Source of the DNA: Desulfobacterales bacterium
Lineage (GTDB): Bacteria > Desulfobacterota > Desulfobulbia > Desulfobulbales > BM004
Length of the DNA: 37,210 nucleotides
Direction: 5' to 3'
Assembly: GCA_012974315.1 (NCBI GenBank)
Contig: JAAXQI010000085.1
Location: 1-37,210, forward strand
Shown here: positions 16,341 through 23,877 of the stretch, piece by piece
Layout: each line of letters begins with the position of its first letter
How positions within the stretch are numbered: position 1 is the first letter of the stretch
Translations under genes and position numbers: made by a program
Notes under the pieces: model-generated
What the model was told of the DNA's origin: nothing
The model's database searches: none
The model's input: only the letters and a program-made list of their open reading frames with translations

Positions 16341-19300
16341 TTAGTTGCCCCTGCCTGAATATTGTTTTGAATCTTGCTTGAGTAACGCAAGAATTTCTTC
16401 CATGCGCATACCTCTGGATCCCTTAATGAGAAGCCAGTCATCCGCTTTTATTTTATTTTCCTGCATAAGTTGATTCAGCCAAAGAACCAGATCTTTTTTA
16501 CTGTCAAATCCTCTGGCCGCTTCCTGGTCCATGCCGGCATCCCATGCACTTGTAACCATGTTCTGTGCCTGGCTGCCGAATACAGCCAGAAAATCTATAC
16601 CCAGTTCAAAAACTGTTTTTCCTAAAGCCTGGTGGGCATCATCACTTTTAGTTCCCAACTCCAGCATGTCACCGAGAATTGCTACAGCGCGCTGGCCTTT
16701 TTTAAGATCCTGCAGTGTGGTGAGTGCGGCCATCATCGATGCAGGATTGGCATTGTAGCAGTCATTAAGTACCTGTATTCCTGATTCCAGTTTTTCTATA
16801 CAGGTTCGCTTCTCATAGGGCATGAAAGCTGAGAGTCCTGTCGAGATTTCATCGATATCAATGTTGACACCATGAGCCATAGCTGCTGCTGCAAGGCTGT
16901 TTGTTACATTATGTTTGCCAATGCCCTTGATAGCTATTTGCCTGCTCTCATTGCCTATATGTAAAGTATAGGACATTCCCTCCCGTCCGAGGCTTTTGAT
17001 GTTCGTCGCCCGAACAAATGCATCGGGACAGGATCCAAACGTGATTTTTTCCTGTGTGAGTTGGGCAGCAAGCGAGCGGACAATTTCGTCATCAAGGTTG
17101 ACAACAGCTTTGCCCGCAGGTTTCAGACCGGCGAAGAGTTCATTTTTAGCCTTTGCCACACCTTGAATATCACCGAGACCCTCAAGGTGCGCCTCTTGAA
17201 CATTGATGATACAGGCAATATCAGGATCAGCGATCTCTGTTAAACGTGCAATTTCTCCTGGGCGATTCATCCCCATTTCGAGAACAGTCATTGTATGATC
17301 TTCCCTAAGGTTCAACAGGGTGAGTGGCATGCCGATCAAATTGTTAAAATTACCCTCGGTTTTTAAAATAGAGTGTTTCTGGCTGAGTATTGAACCAATC
17401 ATCTCTTTTACCGTGGTTTTGCCGGAACTCCCTGTCATGGCAAGGACCTGCAGGTCATTATTCCATCTACGCCTGTTTGCAGCCAGTTCACCCAAGGCCA
17501 AGAGGGTATCAGGCACAAGCAGCACAGGTATTGTCGGTTGAAAATCTAATGGTTCATTTTCCTTGCCAGAGGCCTGGTTGATGAGAAGCCCAGCTGCTCC
17601 ATTTTGGGCTGCTTTTTTGGCAAACAACCTGCCGTCAAAGTTTTCACCTTGCAGAGCAATAAAGAGATCACCTGGATTTATTGAGCGCGAATCTGTTGAA
17701 ATGTTATTAAAGAGAGTTTCCCTGTCTGCAGGATAGAGTAATTGTCCACCGGTAATCTGCTGGAGCCAATCAAGTTTCCAAAAATGCGGTAGACCAGCTG
17801 CAGCCTGCAACTGCATATCTGCCTCAATGCGATCATCGAAGAAAATTTTACCTTCTCTGCTTAATTGGTAGTTTTCATGTCCTTTGCCGCTGATAAGAAT
17901 GACGTCTTCCGGATTGGCAAAACGGATGGCAGTGCTGATTGCCACTCGCCGGCTTGTGAAAATATCGTATCCTGCCCCATTTTCTTTGGAGAGCATTTTC
18001 CAGGCAGGAATCTTATTAAGAGGAGACTTTAAAATTCCCTCTTCAACCTGCTCAAGTATTTTTTGCGGTGACTCAGAACGGGGATTATCCGAGGTGGCCA
18101 GTACAACGTCACTTAATGTGCCTGCGATCTCTCCCATAAGAACTCTTTTCCCGGAATCCCGATCCCCGCCGCATCCGAAGATGCAAATAAGCCGCTTGGA
18201 ATTAAGCTTTCTGAGAGCGTCTAAAACATTTTCCAGGGCATCAGGAGTGTGGGCGTAATCGATAAAAACAGTGGGGGTGTTTTCTGTACAAACTGCCTTG
18301 CTGTTTTTCCCAACAGATATTTTTTCGAGCCGGCCGGGAATAGTTTTTACATTCTCAACACCTTTTTGAATGCAGCCTAATTCATCTTTATGAACGATGC
18401 CTATGCCAATTGCGCAAAGTATATTGCGCAGGTTGAACTCTCCGACGAGTGGGCTTGTAAGGTGCAGAGACCCTGATGGTGAAATGATTTCAGCTTTAAT
18501 GCCGTGAATATCTATGTTGAAGTCCTGTGGGCGCACATCACATTCGTTGTTTAATCCATAAGTAATAATTGAGGGGGAATCTTCTCTGGCCTGGTACAAA
18601 GTCTTAAGTTCGTCCTGAAGCTGTTTGCCCCAGTTAGTTTTTTCTGTTCGTGAATCGGTACTCTCTCCTGACAGTGAAGGACTTTCATCAAGCATAATAA
18701 CTACCTGCCCCCCGGGTTTCAGGTAATCGGTGAATAACCGTTTTTTGCTTGAAAAGTATTGATCCATATCACGGTGAAAATCTAAATGATCCCTGCTTAA
18801 ATTCGTAAAGACCGCTATATCAAAAACCATTCCCGTAAGTCTCGCCTGAGCCAACGCATGTGAGGAGACTTCCATAACGACATCTGTAATTCCTTCATCT
18901 GCCATTTGACGGAGCAAAGCAAAGAGGGTATGGGATTCAGGTGTTGTAAATGGGGCTTCCATTTCAATATATGTGTCACTCCTGTTACTATACCGATAAT
19001 TAATTGTTCCAATAACACCTGGTCTTTTTCCACATGCTTTTAAAAACGCCTCAACCAGAAAAGATGTGGTTGTTTTGCCGTTAGTCCCGGTAATGCCGAT
19101 CACAGTAAGTTGCCGGTCCGGGTGGTCATAGAATGCAGCTGCAATATCACCCAGGGCAATTTTTGTATCATTTACTTCAACAAGTGGGATCTGCCCTACA
19201 TTTTCCGTTTCTGCTGCCAGGCTTTGCCAACCGTGATTCACCAACAGGGCGGAACAGCCAGCGGCAACAGCCTGATTCAAATAGTTGTGACCATCAACAG

Positions 19301-19460
19301 ATAAACCCTGAATGGCTGCAAAAAGGTTTCCGGGTTGAACCTTTCTGGAATCTGAAGAAAGTCCGGTAATTTCAGTTCTGCCTATATCCCCAGAAATCCT
19401 GCAATCAACTCCTTCAAGCAAATTTCTTAATTGTTTTGTTGCTGTAGTTAAAGTTGACAT
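16341..19460 (-). CDS. murE-murF: Bifunctional MurE-MurF fusion (UDP-MurNAc-tripeptide and pentapeptide synthetase)
   Basis: One 1039-residue frame holds two complete Mur ligases. Residues 1-556 are MurE: P-loop GTNGKTT (125-131), MEVSSHALAQ, NLSRDHLDFH, DYAHTPDAL and DNPRSESP (458-465), whose DNPR motif selects meso-diaminopimelate. Residues about 560-1039 are MurF: STDSRSINPGDLFIALQG, P-loop GSSGKTT (677-683), EGNFNNLIGMP, EMGMNRPGEI, INVQEAHLEGLG, DCYNANPASM and ILGDMLELG. The product adds meso-DAP and then D-Ala-D-Ala to the UDP-MurNAc peptide. The genes are usually separate neighbours; fused versions are known in some lineages such as Bordetella. The linker is only a few residues and no obvious internal ribosome-binding site or start was noted. 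Confidence 0.95.
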   Translation of the reverse strand: MSTLTTATKQLRNLLEGVDCRISGDIGRTEITGLSSDSRKVQPGNLFAAIQGLSVDGHNYLNQAVAAGCSALLVNHGWQSLAAETENVGQIPLVEVNDTKIALGDIAAAFYDHPDRQLTVIGITGTNGKTTTSFLVEAFLKACGKRPGVIGTINYRYSNRSDTYIEMEAPFTTPESHTLFALLRQMADEGITDVVMEVSSHALAQARLTGMVFDIAVFTNLSRDHLDFHRDMDQYFSSKKRLFTDYLKPGGQVVIMLDESPSLSGESTDSRTEKTNWGKQLQDELKTLYQAREDSPSIITYGLNNECDVRPQDFNIDIHGIKAEIISPSGSLHLTSPLVGEFNLRNILCAIGIGIVHKDELGCIQKGVENVKTIPGRLEKISVGKNSKAVCTENTPTVFIDYAHTPDALENVLDALRKLNSKRLICIFGCGGDRDSGKRVLMGEIAGTLSDVVLATSDNPRSESPQKILEQVEEGILKSPLNKIPAWKMLSKENGAGYDIFTSRRVAISTAIRFANPEDVILISGKGHENYQLSREGKIFFDDRIEADMQLQAAAGLPHFWKLDWLQQITGGQLLYPADRETLFNNISTDSRSINPGDLFIALQGENFDGRLFAKKAAQNGAAGLLINQASGKENEPLDFQPTIPVLLVPDTLLALGELAANRRRWNNDLQVLAMTGSSGKTTVKEMIGSILSQKHSILKTEGNFNNLIGMPLTLLNLREDHTMTVLEMGMNRPGEIARLTEIADPDIACIINVQEAHLEGLGDIQGVAKAKNELFAGLKPAGKAVVNLDDEIVRSLAAQLTQEKITFGSCPDAFVRATNIKSLGREGMSYTLHIGNESRQIAIKGIGKHNVTNSLAAAAMAHGVNIDIDEISTGLSAFMPYEKRTCIEKLESGIQVLNDCYNANPASMMAALTTLQDLKKGQRAVAILGDMLELGTKSDDAHQALGKTVFELGIDFLAVFGSQAQNMVTSAWDAGMDQEAARGFDSKKDLVLWLNQLMQENKIKADDWLLIKGSRGMRMEEILALLKQDSKQYSGRGN

Positions 19461-19506
19461 TATTTGTTCTCAGAAAACTGGCTGTTTATTTTTTGTGAAA
19501 AGGCAT

Positions 19507-21471
19507 TCATATTTCATGCTGTAATTCAAGAGTACATTCGCTAACATTGATCAGTTCGGTCCCGGCAAGTGGTTGTTGAGATACAATTCGGCCACTCCCC
19601 ACAAGTTTTACATCCATATTAAAATGCTGAAGAACCTGTAGCCCGGCACGTAGACTTTTCCCGGTAATATCAGGCATGTTTTTCTTAAGATTGTCTGACA
19701 GTGCTGCAGGATCATCTTTTTCAAATGAATGGGAAGCCGAGTTATTTGCAGACCTTGTCCCTTCATTGTCCCAGAAATCCTGGGAAGGGGTTGGCGGGGA
19801 CATGGCAGCGACATGAAGCATTGTTCTAATCATGTCCTCATCCGGGCTAAGGATTGAGAATTTATTTCCAAAAGCTGCCAATGTATCAGGAGAGACTCTG
19901 TCACAGCTGTCTGGATAAGAAAGGACAGCTATCATGGTCAGTTCAGGCTTTTCTCCTGGTATGGCACCGATCATAATACTTTGGGAAAGATACGGGGTTT
20001 GATCAGTTAGATCCTCTTTTTCAGGTGTTGCATAGTTATGCGCCTCGAAAAACATTGGAGTGTCTGATTTTCTGCCCTTTCTGCCAAGCTTCAACCATTT
20101 TGTTGCAAGGAAATCATTTAAGTCTTTGGTCGTGTTGGGGTTAAGGACAACCTTTTGCTCAGTTGCATTTAAAGTTGTCTCAAATGGAGTGGTGATGCCC
20201 TTCTGGTAAGCCTTGTACAGCAAATGCGGAGTGACAAGTCTGCCTCCATTTACCAGGGTTGTAAAGCCATTTAAAAGTCTCATGGCAGAAGAACTGAAAG
20301 ATGGGTTAATAATAAGGGAGGATGAGACGGGTGTTTCGTCTTTAAGCGGCAAATCTGCCAGAGGCTTTTGGCCAAAGCCCAATAATTGCGTAAACTCGGC
20401 AAGGTAAACCGGATCGATATCATCGACCCGGGGAGCAACCGACAATTTTCTTCTTTTTTGTTTATCCGGAGCGAGAACAGTTACAGGGTTTGATTCATCT
20501 AAATTTACAAAAGATCCAGACTTTTTTTCATTTTTTAAATTGAAGGCTGCAGCCTGTTGAAAAATAAGGGCCAGTTCTCCAGGATAAACTGGTTCAGTCA
20601 GAGCATGATTACTGAGTGCAGAACTGGAGAACTCCCAATAGCTGTTCGGGTTGAACGAAGGAAAACTCGCCAGGGCAAGAACTGCGCCTGTATTTGCGTT
20701 CATCAGGATAATCGTACCACTGGAGGCTCCAGTAATTTTCATCCTTTTATCAAGGAAGCGCTCAATTTTCGACTGGATCATCAGGTCAAGATTTAACACC
20801 AGGTGCGTGCTGGAACCGCCAAACTCTGTTTCAGGGGCATAGTTCAGCGTTTTAAGTTCTGCGCTACTTATTTCATCTCCCCGCAGTAAGGAATTATATT
20901 GAAACTCAATACCATCAAGTCCCTGGCCATTCTCGACAAATCCCACCACATGTGCAGCTTTTTTAAAGTTTGGGTAAAAGCGTTTTGTCTCGACAACCTG
21001 ATAAACACCTTTCATATTGCGCTGCTTTATAGCGTCTGCTTTTTCATGATCAATTTTTTGGGCAACCCAGATAAACCCTCGTTCACTTTTCAAGTTTGGT
21101 AAAAGTTTGCTTTTTTCCAGTCCTAGAATTTCAGCAAGTATGGCTGCAGAAGAATCAGGATCTTCCATTTCCAGGGGACGTGCATAAATGGCATAGGTTT
21201 TATATGCGGATGTAAGGGGCCTGAAGTTCCGATCATATATATCTCCTCTGATAGAGGAGGGGGGGGGAGTGGAAGCTATTACTTCTCCGGGATGGTTTTG
21301 TTGAATCCAGCTAAAAACTTCGTTGAGGGTATATAACTTGTCTTTATGAAACAATAAGGCCCCGGATCCCAAAAACAGAACAAGGGCCAGGAGGAGAAGG
21401 CGCACTTTCCTTCTTTTCTCTGCCAGTAATTTCCGTCGTCTCCTGACGTGTGTTTTAGCGTGCTCAGTCAT
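19507..21471 (-). CDS. ftsI: FtsI/PBP3-like protein with PASTA domain, transpeptidase motifs lost (pseudoenzyme)
   Basis: The 654-residue protein has a basic cytoplasmic N-terminus, a TM helix at about 23-41, the class B PBP pedestal with RGDIYDRN (75-82) and GLDGIEFQYNSLLRG, a transpeptidase-like domain (about 220-550) and a C-terminal PASTA domain (about 598-654). The active site is gone. The canonical EPGSTFK segment aligns ungapped with YPGELAL (296-302), flanked by conserved NHALTEP and QQAAAF, so the nucleophile Ser is Glu299 and the Lys is Leu302. No SxN triad is found where SSN belongs (RKLSVAP). The KTG segment before the conserved YLSQSIMIGAIPGEKPELTM-type region has no KTG. The frame is otherwise undamaged, and position, topology and fold all match FtsI. 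It may be a structural divisome partner rather than a transpeptidase. A beta-lactam target role is not expected. Confidence 0.88.
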   Translation of the reverse strand: MTEHAKTHVRRRRKLLAEKRRKVRLLLLALVLFLGSGALLFHKDKLYTLNEVFSWIQQNHPGEVIASTPPPSSIRGDIYDRNFRPLTSAYKTYAIYARPLEMEDPDSSAAILAEILGLEKSKLLPNLKSERGFIWVAQKIDHEKADAIKQRNMKGVYQVVETKRFYPNFKKAAHVVGFVENGQGLDGIEFQYNSLLRGDEISSAELKTLNYAPETEFGGSSTHLVLNLDLMIQSKIERFLDKRMKITGASSGTIILMNANTGAVLALASFPSFNPNSYWEFSSSALSNHALTEPVYPGELALIFQQAAAFNLKNEKKSGSFVNLDESNPVTVLAPDKQKRRKLSVAPRVDDIDPVYLAEFTQLLGFGQKPLADLPLKDETPVSSSLIINPSFSSSAMRLLNGFTTLVNGGRLVTPHLLYKAYQKGITTPFETTLNATEQKVVLNPNTTKDLNDFLATKWLKLGRKGRKSDTPMFFEAHNYATPEKEDLTDQTPYLSQSIMIGAIPGEKPELTMIAVLSYPDSCDRVSPDTLAAFGNKFSILSPDEDMIRTMLHVAAMSPPTPSQDFWDNEGTRSANNSASHSFEKDDPAALSDNLKKNMPDITGKSLRAGLQVLQHFNMDVKLVGSGRIVSQQPLAGTELINVSECTLELQHEI

Positions 21472-21480
21472 TTAGCATTA

Positions 21481-21681
21481 CTATCTCCGCAATGTTGATG
21501 CATTAAGTTTTAGTTGATTAAATATGTCCTTCTGTCCTGTACTTGCAACCATAATGAGCTCGACAACCTTCAAAGAATCGGCATTCAGATCGTCAAAGAA
21601 AGATGTGCCGGGCATGACCTTGTCCTTATCACCACTTGACTGTTCAACAATGAAATCATTCAGTATCTCGTTTGTTGACAT
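21481..21681 (-). CDS. Short acyl-carrier-protein-like protein (C-terminally truncated) within the dcw cluster
   Basis: This 66-residue protein starts at ATG 21679-21681, with GAGGAG at 21690-21695 as an excellent ribosome-binding site; a TTG two codons upstream is less likely. Residues 1-46 match the first half of AcpP: MST.E start, EQ, SFFDDLNADSL and VVELIM. S36 of ADSL is the expected 4'-phosphopantetheine site. After VELIM the sequence departs from the family, and the helix III/IV segment is missing (ACPs are about 75-80 residues). Other frames do not restore it, so this is not a simple frameshift. It could be a divergent short carrier protein or a decaying remnant. An ACP between ftsL and ftsI is unusual. 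Confidence 0.65.
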   Translation of the reverse strand: MSTNEILNDFIVEQSSGDKDKVMPGTSFFDDLNADSLKVVELIMVASTGQKDIFNQLKLNASTLRR

Positions 21682-21730
21682 ATTCAATTCTCCTCAAGTA
21701 TTTTGAATTCCGTTAGTGTTCTAAGTTTAA

Positions 21731-22099
21731 TTATGGATAGCGGAGTTGGCTTTTAGTGGGAAAGTACAGCCCGATTCCCTCGGCAGCTTTCTCTATATGT
21801 TCCTGGGTCAGCATCAAATCACGTTGAGCAATCAGTATCCTGTTTTCGCTCGCCAACTCAGTATTGGTTATTTTGTTGCTGCCTATTTGATCAAGAGCTA
21901 ATTGAACCTGCCAGCCGTACCAGATAGTTGAAGTAATACCAATAACGACGGTTATAAGAAGCATTGCCCCGAGTGCTTTCCACATGAGCATGGTTACAGA
22001 AAAGAAATCCCTGGACGTTGTGGCTGCCTTTTTTTTGGGAGATTTTTTTTTGTTCCTGCAATTTATTGCGACATAGGTGCCAGAATAATCATTAACCAT
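21731..22099 (-). CDS. ftsL: Cell division protein FtsL-like
   Basis: This 122-residue bitopic protein starts at ATG 22097-22099, preceded by GGAGGAG about 7 nt upstream; a TTG start further upstream would touch the rsmH stop and is less likely. It has a lysine-rich cytoplasmic tail, one TM helix (about residues 44-64: LGAMLLITVVIGITSTIW) and a short periplasmic coiled coil ending in the family-like AEGIGLYFPTKSQLRYP. FtsL forms the FtsQLB complex that activates FtsWI. Identification rests on topology, the C-terminal motif and position between rsmH and ftsI, because FtsL sequences diverge strongly. Confidence 0.8.
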   Translation of the reverse strand: MVNDYSGTYVAINCRNKKKSPKKKAATTSRDFFSVTMLMWKALGAMLLITVVIGITSTIWYGWQVQLALDQIGSNKITNTELASENRILIAQRDLMLTQEHIEKAAEGIGLYFPTKSQLRYP

Positions 22100-22119
22100 T
22101 TTGACTCTCCTCCCTTTGA

Positions 22120-23079
22120 TCAACCTTTCATGTAAGCTGCCCGAAGTTTTGCGCTTCTTGAACGAGGATTCATCTTGATCTCCTCGTCACTCGCGGTTAC
22201 GGGTTTTTTAGTTAAAATTTCCAGTAATGAATTGTCTCTGAATTTCCACTTGACCAATCGGTCTTCCAGGGAATGAAATGTAATAATGCAGACCCTGCCT
22301 CCCGGTGTAAGAATTTTCGTGATGAAATCGAGTATTGCTGTCAGATTGTCAAGCTCTTCATTGACGGCAATTCGTAGAGCCTGAAATACCTTTGTGGCTA
22401 CATGGATTTTTCGGGGGTGGAATTTTTTGGGAATAGAACTGGAAACAATATGAGCAAGATGCGAGGTCGTGCTAATATATTCTTTCTTTCTCTCTTCAAC
22501 TATATGTGATGCGATACGTCGGGCCTGTCTTTCTTCGCCAAAGTAATAAAAAATATCTGCTAAATCATCTTTGCTGAAGTTGTTAATTATTTTTTCTGCA
22601 GTAGAATGTCGTCGCCTGTCCATCCGCATATCAAGTGGGCCGTCTGCCTGAAAACTGAATCCTCTTGTTTCGTTGTCAAACTGAAGTGAGGAAACGCCGA
22701 GATCCAAAAGCACCCCGTCAACTTTTTGAATACCCATTTCAGTTAATCCGTCCATAATTTCTGAGTAACTCCTGTGCTGAGCTGAAAAACGCTGGCCAAA
22801 AGGTGAGAGTCTCTTTGTGGCCAGTTCCAAAGCATTGGCGTCCCATTCAAAGCCAATGACCTGGCCGGAGGGACTGCATAATTGCAGAATTTTTTCAGAA
22901 TGTCCCCCAAGACCGAGGGTGCCGTCAACATATATCCCGCCATCAACCGGGGCCAGAAGCTGAGTAGCTTCATCGAGAAGAACGGGAATGTGGATTGGTG
23001 GGGATGTTTTGGGGTCAGAGGATTTGGCCATGGGGGGGCAAGGATTTTTCTTAGGAATAATTTCCCCCTCATGAGTCAC
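22120..23079 (-). CDS. rsmH: 16S rRNA m4C1402 methyltransferase RsmH (MraW)
   Basis: This 319-residue SAM-dependent methyltransferase modifies N4 of C1402 in 16S rRNA. Signatures are HIPVLLDEATQLL, the SAM loop DGTLGLGGHS (52-61), VDGVLLDLGVSSLQFD, RGFSFQADGPLDMRMD, ALRIAVNEELDNL, and ITFHSLEDRLVKWKF. The start is GTG (23077-23079) with AAGGGAA just upstream, since the frame has no better ATG before the conserved core. An internal Met17 is possible. It follows mraZ by 14 nt. Confidence 0.95.
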   Translation of the reverse strand: MTHEGEIIPKKNPCPPMAKSSDPKTSPPIHIPVLLDEATQLLAPVDGGIYVDGTLGLGGHSEKILQLCSPSGQVIGFEWDANALELATKRLSPFGQRFSAQHRSYSEIMDGLTEMGIQKVDGVLLDLGVSSLQFDNETRGFSFQADGPLDMRMDRRRHSTAEKIINNFSKDDLADIFYYFGEERQARRIASHIVEERKKEYISTTSHLAHIVSSSIPKKFHPRKIHVATKVFQALRIAVNEELDNLTAILDFITKILTPGGRVCIITFHSLEDRLVKWKFRDNSLLEILTKKPVTASDEEIKMNPRSRSAKLRAAYMKG

Positions 23080-23093
23080 GGTATTCCCTTTTC

Positions 23094-23573
23094 TTAAAGT
23101 ATGCCCAGGGCGGATAGGCTCTGTTCAAAATCGCTGAATTTGTCTCTGGTCAGCTTTCTTTCCTTTTCCCATGCAGCTTTATCCCAAATTTCGAAGTGAT
23201 CAAGCATGCCATTCAGCACCACATCTTTTTTCAAATCAAAATCCGTCCGTAATGTTGGCGGCAGGAGGATTCTGCTTTGTTTGTCAAGGGAGCAGTCAGT
23301 AACACCGGAAATAACATAGCGCATGAAAGAATCCATTCCGGGTTGCTTCTTACCCTGAACAAGCAGGGTAGTTTCGATCTGTTCCCAGATTTTTGCAGGA
23401 AACGCCTTTAAGCATTTATGCCAGTTGGTGACCATTAAGTTTTCCTGGTAATGGTCCTGAAGCACATCCCGAAACCTGCTCGGAATATTAAGCCTCCCCT
23501 TACTGTCCAGCGTATGCTCTGAACGGCTGCGAAATCTGTTTGTCGATGCTTTGCTGTTGCTTGATTTGGGCAT
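23094..23573 (-). CDS. mraZ: Transcriptional regulator MraZ
   Basis: The 159-residue protein has two AbrB-like/SpoVT half domains, marked by HTLDSKGRLNIPSRFRDVL and CSLDKQSRILLPPTLR. MraZ is the first dcw gene in many bacteria and represses its own operon by binding tandem TGGG-type repeats. Such repeats lie directly upstream here (23575-23604). The ATG is preceded by a G-rich stretch that also forms the last operator box, so MraZ binding would overlap the ribosome-binding site DNA. Length is typical. Confidence 0.94.
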   Translation of the reverse strand: MPKSSNSKASTNRFRSRSEHTLDSKGRLNIPSRFRDVLQDHYQENLMVTNWHKCLKAFPAKIWEQIETTLLVQGKKQPGMDSFMRYVISGVTDCSLDKQSRILLPPTLRTDFDLKKDVVLNGMLDHFEIWDKAAWEKERKLTRDKFSDFEQSLSALGIL

Positions 23574-23574
23574 G

Positions 23575-23604
23575 AGCCCACCCCTTTGTTCCCTTTTGTC
23601 CCAC
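23575..23604 (-). promoter_or_regulatory. mraZ operator: Putative MraZ operator: three contiguous 10-bp direct repeats
   Basis: On the minus strand the boxes read GTGGGACAAA (23604-23595), AGGGAACAAA (23594-23585) and GGGGTGGGCT (23584-23575), exactly in 10-bp phase. MraZ is known to bind three or more TGGGN repeats separated by 5 nt, that is a 10-bp period, upstream of mraZ. The first two boxes also share ACAAA. They lie between the predicted promoter and the mraZ ATG. Confidence 0.7.
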
Positions 23605-23625
23605 TTTACACCACTAGGGGTATCT

Positions 23626-23653
23626 TTTATAAGAAAACTCCGCCCTGTGTCAA
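23626..23653 (-). promoter_or_regulatory. Sigma-70-type promoter for the dcw cluster
   Basis: On the minus strand TTGACA (23653-23648, perfect -35) is followed after 16 bp by TATAAA (23631-23626, 5/6 match to -10). The predicted transcription start is near 23619, about 46 nt before the mraZ ATG and just upstream of the MraZ boxes. This is the best promoter seen in the window. Confidence 0.72.
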
Positions 23654-23853
23654 GGAAAAACTAATAAAAAATGAACTGGTAGTAGGGAGGGTGACTCGAC
23701 GTTATCTCTTGAAACAGACAATCTATACATTATGTTGTGTGACGTCTTATTGCAGACCACAATATGATGTGGTTTGCCTGTTTTGGGACAAATGAGTTTT
23801 TTTGTACGGAATCTGTTAGTGGAAAAGATGCTTTTGGGCAGAACCGGGTAGGG

Positions 23854-23877
23854 ATGGAATGGAGTCTACCATTCCAT
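23854..23877. repeat. Perfect 9-bp inverted repeat spanning the stop codon of the RNase II-family gene
   Basis: ATGGAATGG (23854-23862) and CCATTCCAT (23869-23877) flank a 6-nt loop. On the plus strand the hairpin runs into TTTT (to 23881), as in an intrinsic terminator, but no plus-strand gene precedes it. On the minus strand it covers the last codons and TAG of the RNase gene and is not followed by a U tract. It may attenuate or protect the mRNA 3' end. Confidence 0.5.
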
